Positions 15,750-19,223 of a stretch of DNA of 19,223 bases are shown in pieces. The notes beneath the pieces are model-generated. The model did no database searches and had not been told where the DNA came from. It was given only the letters and a program-made list of their open reading frames with translations. The position numbers were made by a program, and so were the translations under genes. Each line of letters starts with the position of its first letter. Position 1 is the stretch's first letter. Source of the stretch: an uncultured Erythrobacteraceae bacterium (GTDB lineage: Bacteria; Pseudomonadota; Alphaproteobacteria; Sphingomonadales; Sphingomonadaceae); the NCBI GenBank assembly GCA_946482075.1, contig CAMLQG010000073.1, positions 1 through 19,223 on the forward strand, given 5' to 3'.

Positions 15750-16664
15750 ATGGGTCAATTTGCAGGACAGGTGGCCGTCGTGGTCGGCGGCGGCGCGGGG
15801 ATCGGGCGGGAATATTGCCTGGCGCTGGCGCGAGAGGGGGCGAGCGTGATCGTGGCGGGGCGGGGTGAAAGTGCTGCGAAGACGGCGGCCGACATCGATG
15901 CGGAAGGCCATGTCTCGCGCGCCTGCATCGCCGATGTGCGGGAGGGCGAGCGGATATTCGCGGAAGCGATCGACGCGTTCGGCAAGGTCGACATCCTGAT
16001 CGTCAACGCCGGCATCCTGCACGACAAGACCTTCCTCAAGATGAGCGACGCGGAATGGGACGCGGTGGTCGATGTCCACCTTCAGGGCACGCGCAACTGC
16101 GCCAAGGCGTTCTGGCCGCACATGATGGAGCGCGGATCGGGCCGCATGCTGCTGACCGTCACCAGCGGCGTGGTCTACGGCAATTACGGCCAGGCGAATT
16201 ATATCGCGGCGAAGAGCGGCACGCTCGGCCTCGTCTATACGCTGGCGATCGAAGGCGCGCGCAGCGGGATCAAGGTCAATGCGATCGCGCCGGTGGCGAC
16301 CAGCGCGCTCACCGAATCCGTCTTCAGCCCGGAACTTCACGCCGCCCTGCCGCAGGCGGCGGTGGCGCCTTTCGCGCTGGCGCTGGTGCATCAGGATTGT
16401 CCGGAAAACGGCGCCCTGATCGAGGTCGGCGGCGGCTGGGCGGCGAAGTTCCGTTGGGAACGGTCCGCCGGAAAGCGTTTCGCCGAAGATGAGCGCGATG
16501 TCGGAAACATCCTCGCCCATTGGGACGATATCGTGCGCTTCGACGAAAATTCCGACTATCCGACACGAGGCCTCGACACCCTTGCCGCGACGGCGGGCGA
16601 GGCGGCGAAGGCGGGATTCATCCCGGTGGCGAAGCATGGGGAAGTGAAGAAGGTTCAGGGATAG
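15750..16664 (+). CDS. Short-chain dehydrogenase, (3R)-hydroxyacyl-CoA dehydrogenase (MFE-2 / 17beta-HSD4) type
   Basis: The 304-residue product is an SDR oxidoreductase with a Rossmann fold. The cofactor loop is VGGGAGIG (12-19), where Val replaces the usual Thr of TGxxxGxG. NAG is at 86-88, and the catalytic Ser139, Tyr151 and Lys155 lie in TSG and YGQANYIAAK. The later part, VKVNAIAPVA-like (KVNAIAPVATSALTE), HQDCPENGALIEVGGGW and AAKFRWERSAGKRF, resembles the dehydrogenase domain of peroxisomal multifunctional enzyme type 2, so a 3-hydroxyacyl-CoA substrate in beta-oxidation or sterol/fatty-acid breakdown is a reasonable guess. It is linked to the CMD-like gene 12 bases upstream; AGGGAGA is the ribosome-binding site. 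Confidence 0.9.
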   Translation: MGQFAGQVAVVVGGGAGIGREYCLALAREGASVIVAGRGESAAKTAADIDAEGHVSRACIADVREGERIFAEAIDAFGKVDILIVNAGILHDKTFLKMSDAEWDAVVDVHLQGTRNCAKAFWPHMMERGSGRMLLTVTSGVVYGNYGQANYIAAKSGTLGLVYTLAIEGARSGIKVNAIAPVATSALTESVFSPELHAALPQAAVAPFALALVHQDCPENGALIEVGGGWAAKFRWERSAGKRFAEDERDVGNILAHWDDIVRFDENSDYPTRGLDTLAATAGEAAKAGFIPVAKHGEVKKVQG

Positions 16665-16699
16665 GTGAACCAGGCGAACGAGGCGGACATCCCCAATCT

Positions 16700-16780
16700 C
16701 CGTTCGTCCTGAGCTTGTCGAAGCCCTGCTTTTCCTTTTCGAAGAGAAGGGCGGTCCTTCGACAAGCTCAGGACGAACGG
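16700..16780. repeat. Inverted pair of 24-base REP-like palindromes (family B)
   Basis: The 24 bases at 16700-16723 (ending CTGAGCTTGTCGAAG) are the exact reverse complement of 16757-16780 (starting CTTCGACAAGCTCAGG). The 33-base middle also has a weak TCCTTTTCGAAGAGAAGG pairing. This element type is widespread in proteobacterial genomes and is usually intergenic. A third copy, 22 of 24 bases the same, lies inside lpd at 18542-18565. The pair sits between the dehydrogenase stop and the next gene; it could fold into one long hairpin in the mRNA. Confidence 0.85.
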
Positions 16781-16874
16781 GGTAGAACGATGGTTCAGCC
16801 TGCCGCAAGCATGCAACGGCTAATCGAGGTGTAGAAGGTGCGGCGTGTGCCGCGCCAATGTCGGGATTTGGACC

Positions 16875-17591
16875 ATGTCTCGTCTGTCTTTCCGTCTCTC
16901 TTCCGCGCTTACGCTGGCCGCCGCGCTTTCCATGGCCGCGACGTCCGCGAATGCGGCTCCGCTCGACCTGCACGGTTCCGCAAGCGCCGGAGCGCCGATC
17001 TCCGCCGCCTGGGACCGCGACGACACTGTCGTGCATCAATATCGCGGCTGGGGTGGCGGCTATGGCGGCTGGGGCCGGCATCGCCATTATCGCGGCAACG
17101 GGATCAGCACGGGCGACGTGCTGGCGGGCGTGCTGATCATCGGCGGCATCGCGGCCATCGCAAGTGCTGCCAGCAAGAACAGCCGCGACCGGGCGGAGGA
17201 ACGTTCCTACCCCGATGACCGCAACGATACCTATCCCAACCGTGACGACCGCCAGGATTACCGCGACCGCGATGATCGGGACGGGCGCGATTCCTCCTAT
17301 TCCGACAGTCGCGGCCTCGATCGCGCGGCCGAGATGTGCGTGAACGAGGTGGAACGCAGTCAGCAGGTCGAGGATGTCAGTACCGTCAATCGAGACGGGG
17401 ATGGCTGGCATGTCGAAGGCCGGCTGCGCAACGGTAAGGATTTCAGCTGCGAGATCGACAATAACGGTACCGTCCGCAACATGGATCTGGACCGCGGCGT
17501 GGCTGCGGGTCCCGACAACCAGCGGGACGACGATTACTACGCCCGCGCGCGGGAGCGGCAGGGCGACGTGCCCTATCCGGGCGGTGCGTGA
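16875..17591 (+). CDS. Exported Gly/Asp/Arg-rich protein of unknown function, paralogue B
   Basis: No named family is recognised. The ATG at 16875 gives a clear signal peptide (MSRLSFRLSSALTLAAALSM... ending SANA, about residue 27); a GTG at 16845 would spoil it. The product is 238 residues. It has a Gly/Trp/Tyr-rich stretch (56-75), a hydrophobic glycine-rich segment (GDVLAGVLIIGGIAAIASA, 80-98), a charged Asp/Arg tract (101-150) and a C-terminal domain with Cys155 (EMCV) and Cys192 (FSCEIDNNGTVRNMDL). Domain order and the two cysteines match the protein at 14445-14984, so the two are paralogues. They flank the CMD/SDR pair. A structural envelope role is plausible but unproven. Confidence 0.84.
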   Translation: MSRLSFRLSSALTLAAALSMAATSANAAPLDLHGSASAGAPISAAWDRDDTVVHQYRGWGGGYGGWGRHRHYRGNGISTGDVLAGVLIIGGIAAIASAASKNSRDRAEERSYPDDRNDTYPNRDDRQDYRDRDDRDGRDSSYSDSRGLDRAAEMCVNEVERSQQVEDVSTVNRDGDGWHVEGRLRNGKDFSCEIDNNGTVRNMDLDRGVAAGPDNQRDDDYYARARERQGDVPYPGGA

Positions 17592-17630
17592 TTCGGCTGC
17601 GGGCCGGTTGACGCAGAACGGGGCGAAAGT

Positions 17631-17674
17631 GCGCCCGGCGTCTCTCCCGTAAGGGACGGACGGGCGCGATTTTT
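17631..17674 (+). terminator. Intrinsic terminator after exported protein B
   Basis: GCGCCCG (17631-17637) pairs with CGGGCGC (17661-17667), and an inner TCCC/GGGA stem closes on GTAA. GATTTTT follows. It lies 40 bases after the stop at 17591 and fits a terminator for that gene. The rest of the 317-base space up to lpd holds palindromic repeats and no gene I can support. Confidence 0.8.
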
Positions 17675-17811
17675 CGGAAATCCGGCGCCATTGGCGTGTG
17701 ACTTTCCGCAGTGGGGCCTGGATTCCCTTGGGAATGGGCTGGCGGGAAAGTGCGCGCGTCATCCTGGAGGATAGGCCAGATTTTCGCGATGTAGGACAGT
17801 GCAATCTTCAT

Positions 17812-17895
17812 CGTCACTCCAGCGCAGGCTGGGGTCGTTGTGAAGGGGCGCAGGACCCAGATCACCGAGATCCCCCAGCCTGCGCTGGGACGACG
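17812..17895. repeat. Inverted pair of REP-like palindromes (family C)
   Basis: CTCCAGCGCAGGCTGGGG at 17817-17834 and CCCCAGCCTGCGCTGGGA at 17873-17890 are near-perfect reverse complements, extended outward by CGTCA / CGACG. Each arm also folds alone (CCAGC/GCTGG). The pair lies between two convergent genes, ending 14 bases before the end of lpd. An imperfect hairpin around GGATTCCC / GGGAATGG at 17718-17736 is a possible further relative. This family differs in sequence from families A and B. Confidence 0.75.
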
Positions 17896-17908
17896 AGTTG
17901 AAAACCCG

Positions 17909-19223
17909 TCAAATGTGGATCGGCTTGCCCCGCACGGCCATGGCTGCTTCCTTGATCGCTTCCGAATGCGTCGGGTGGGCGTGGCAGGTATAGGCGATGT
18001 CTTCGCTCAGCGCGCCGAATTCCATCGCCTGCGCCGCCTGGGCGATCATCGTGCCGGCCACGCTGGCGATGCACCACACGCCCAGCACGCGGTCCGTCTG
18101 TGCATCGGCGATCACTTTCACGAAGCCGTCCGTGTCGCCGTTGGTCTTGGCGCGGCTGTTCGCCACCATCGGGAACTTGCCGACCTTCACCTCATGGCCC
18201 GCTTCCTTCGCTGCTTCTTCCGTCAGGCCGACGCCGGCGATCTCGGGCATGGTGTAGACCACGCTGGGGATCACGGCGTGGTTCACGATGCCGTGCTGGC
18301 CTGCGATGTTCTCGGCCACCGCAATGCCTTCATCCTCCGCCTTGTGGGCGAGCATCGGGCCGGGGATCACGTCGCCGATCGCCCAGACGCCGTCCACGCG
18401 GGTGCGGAAATCGTGATCCGTCTCGATCTGGCCGCGCTTGTTCGGCTCCAGTCCGATCGCTTCCACGCCGAGCCCTTCGGTGTTCGGACGGCGGCCGATG
18501 GCGACGAGGACGCAATCGGCTTCGATCGTCTCGGCGGCGCTCCGCTCATCCTGAGCTTGTCGAAGGGCGGCCGCGGGTTCCAGCGTCAGCGTGGCTTTCT
18601 TGCCCTTGACGGCAGCGCCCGTGACCTTGGTGGAAAGCTTGAAGTCCATGCCCTGCTTCTTGAACAGCTTGGCGGCTTCCTTGCGCACTTCGCCGTCCAT
18701 GCCGGGCAGCAGCTGGTCGAGGAATTCGACCACGGTGACTTTCGCGCCAAGGCGGCGCCAGACGGAGCCGAGTTCCAGCCCGATCACGCCGCCGCCGATC
18801 ACCACCATGTGCTGCGGCACGCGGTCCAGCGCCAGAGCGCCGGTGGAATCGACGATGATGCCCTTGGCATTGTCCACGTCCACGCCGGGAAGGGGCGTGA
18901 CGCTGGAGCCGGTCGCGATCACCACGTTGCGCGCGGTGTGCGCCTTGCCGGCGACTTCGACCGTGTGCGCATCCTTGAAGCTCGCCAGGCCTTTCAGCCA
19001 GTCGACCTTGTTCTTCTTGAAGAGATATTCGATGCCGCCGGTCAGCCCCTTCACCGCGCCGTCCTTCTCGCCCAGCAGGGCAGGGAGATCGAGCTCGACC
19101 TTGCCGGTCTTCACGCCGAAGCGGGCGAGCGTTCCGTGGGCGGCTTCCTCGAACAGTTCGGAGCCGTGCAGCAGCGCCTTGGACGGGATGCAGCCGACAT
19201 TGAGGCAGGTGCCGCCCAGCGTC
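17909..19223 (-). CDS. lpdA: Dihydrolipoyl dehydrogenase (E3), partial: N-terminus beyond window
   Basis: This flavoprotein re-oxidises the lipoamide of 2-oxoacid dehydrogenase complexes with NAD+. The 437 visible residues begin with the redox disulfide region GGTCLNVGCIPSKALLH (C-x4-C). The NAD-binding part is VVIGGGVIGLELGSVWRRLG, then VAIGRRPNTEGLG, the second FAD motif VWAIGDVIPGPMLAHKAEDEG, and the interface His-x4-Glu dyad in HAHPTHSEAIKEA. The first 40 or so residues, with the FAD GxGxxG motif, lie past 19223. It is on the minus strand and convergent with the preceding gene. Visible residues 220-228 (LRQAQDERS) come from a REP-like repeat inserted in frame in a surface-loop region; the reading frame and all motifs stay intact. 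Confidence 0.97.
   Translation of the reverse strand, partial: TLGGTCLNVGCIPSKALLHGSELFEEAAHGTLARFGVKTGKVELDLPALLGEKDGAVKGLTGGIEYLFKKNKVDWLKGLASFKDAHTVEVAGKAHTARNVVIATGSSVTPLPGVDVDNAKGIIVDSTGALALDRVPQHMVVIGGGVIGLELGSVWRRLGAKVTVVEFLDQLLPGMDGEVRKEAAKLFKKQGMDFKLSTKVTGAAVKGKKATLTLEPAAALRQAQDERSAAETIEADCVLVAIGRRPNTEGLGVEAIGLEPNKRGQIETDHDFRTRVDGVWAIGDVIPGPMLAHKAEDEGIAVAENIAGQHGIVNHAVIPSVVYTMPEIAGVGLTEEAAKEAGHEVKVGKFPMVANSRAKTNGDTDGFVKVIADAQTDRVLGVWCIASVAGTMIAQAAQAMEFGALSEDIAYTCHAHPTHSEAIKEAAMAVRGKPIHI
18539..18565 (-). repeat. REP-like palindrome (family B) inside the lpd coding region
   Basis: Bases 18542-18565 match the repeat arm at 16700-16723 at 22 of 24 positions. The element, including three more bases, is 27 bases long (nine codons) and is flanked on both sides by GGCGGC (18533-18538 and 18566-18571), which could be a six-base target duplication or simply GC-rich coincidence. 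Read as lpd codons it gives LRQAQDERS, between a strand ending LEP and IEADCVLVAIGRRP. Typical lpd proteins of this group, as I recall them, have a short Ala/Gly-rich link there. Confidence 0.85.

Noticed and set aside
14385..17804. A 1139-codon open frame on the minus strand spanning four plus-strand genes
   Set aside because: It runs antisense to two signal-peptide proteins, a CMD-like protein and a dehydrogenase that all have clear motifs and ribosome-binding sites. Its own translation is low-complexity, rich in Ala/Arg/His, and shows no domain. Long antisense frames are expected in GC-rich DNA.
12047..17895. CRISPR array or transposon ends from the many short repeats
   Set aside because: The repeats are of different families, occur as inverted pairs without regular spacing, and no cas or transposase gene is nearby. 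REP/REPIN-type elements explain them.

Overview
The window reads as chromosomal DNA of a GC-rich alphaproteobacterium, most likely a member of the Sphingomonadales. Three things point that way: the gene order secY-adk-rpsM-rpsK-rpoA-rplQ with no rpmJ after secY and no rpsD before rpoA (usual in alphaproteobacteria, unlike E. coli); the RG-rich N-terminal extension on ribosomal protein S5; and several short palindromic repeat families that I associate with sphingomonad genomes. The assignment rests on recognised families, not on a database search.

Bases 1-11924 hold the ribosomal-protein supercluster, all on the + strand. It starts with the 3' end of rplB and continues rpsS, rplV, rpsC, rplP, rpmC, rpsQ (the S10 block); rplN, rplX, rplE, rpsN, rpsH, rplF, rplR, rpsE, rpmD, rplO, secY, adk (the spc block); and rpsM, rpsK, rpoA, rplQ (the alpha block). 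Most genes overlap or lie within 30 bases of each other. The larger gaps fall at block boundaries or inside the spc and alpha blocks and carry stem-loops: rpsQ/rplN (84 bases, two hairpins), rpmD/rplO, rplO/secY, adk/rpsM (307 bases, with a near-consensus sigma-70 promoter) and rpsK/rpoA (two hairpins). A strong intrinsic terminator follows rplQ.

Bases 12000-17900 are an accessory stretch of unlinked functions. It holds a secreted S9 prolyl oligopeptidase whose start codon is unclear because a palindromic repeat pair occupies its 5' end. Next come two paralogous exported glycine/arginine-rich proteins of unknown function, which flank a two-gene unit: a carboxymuconolactone-decarboxylase-like protein and a multifunctional-enzyme-type short-chain dehydrogenase. 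Intergenic spaces here are filled by inverted pairs of REP-like palindromes and intrinsic terminators.

Bases 17909-19223 (minus strand) are the C-terminal part of dihydrolipoyl dehydrogenase (lpd), cut by the window edge before its N-terminal FAD-binding residues. It carries a clear oddity: a 27-base REP palindrome of the same family as the intergenic pair at 16700-16780 sits in frame inside the coding region and encodes nine extra residues.

I found no rRNA, tRNA, CRISPR array, transposase, phage gene or defence system. The most interesting signals are the REP insertion in lpd, the REP-derived 5' end of the peptidase gene, and the unnamed paralogous exported protein family.
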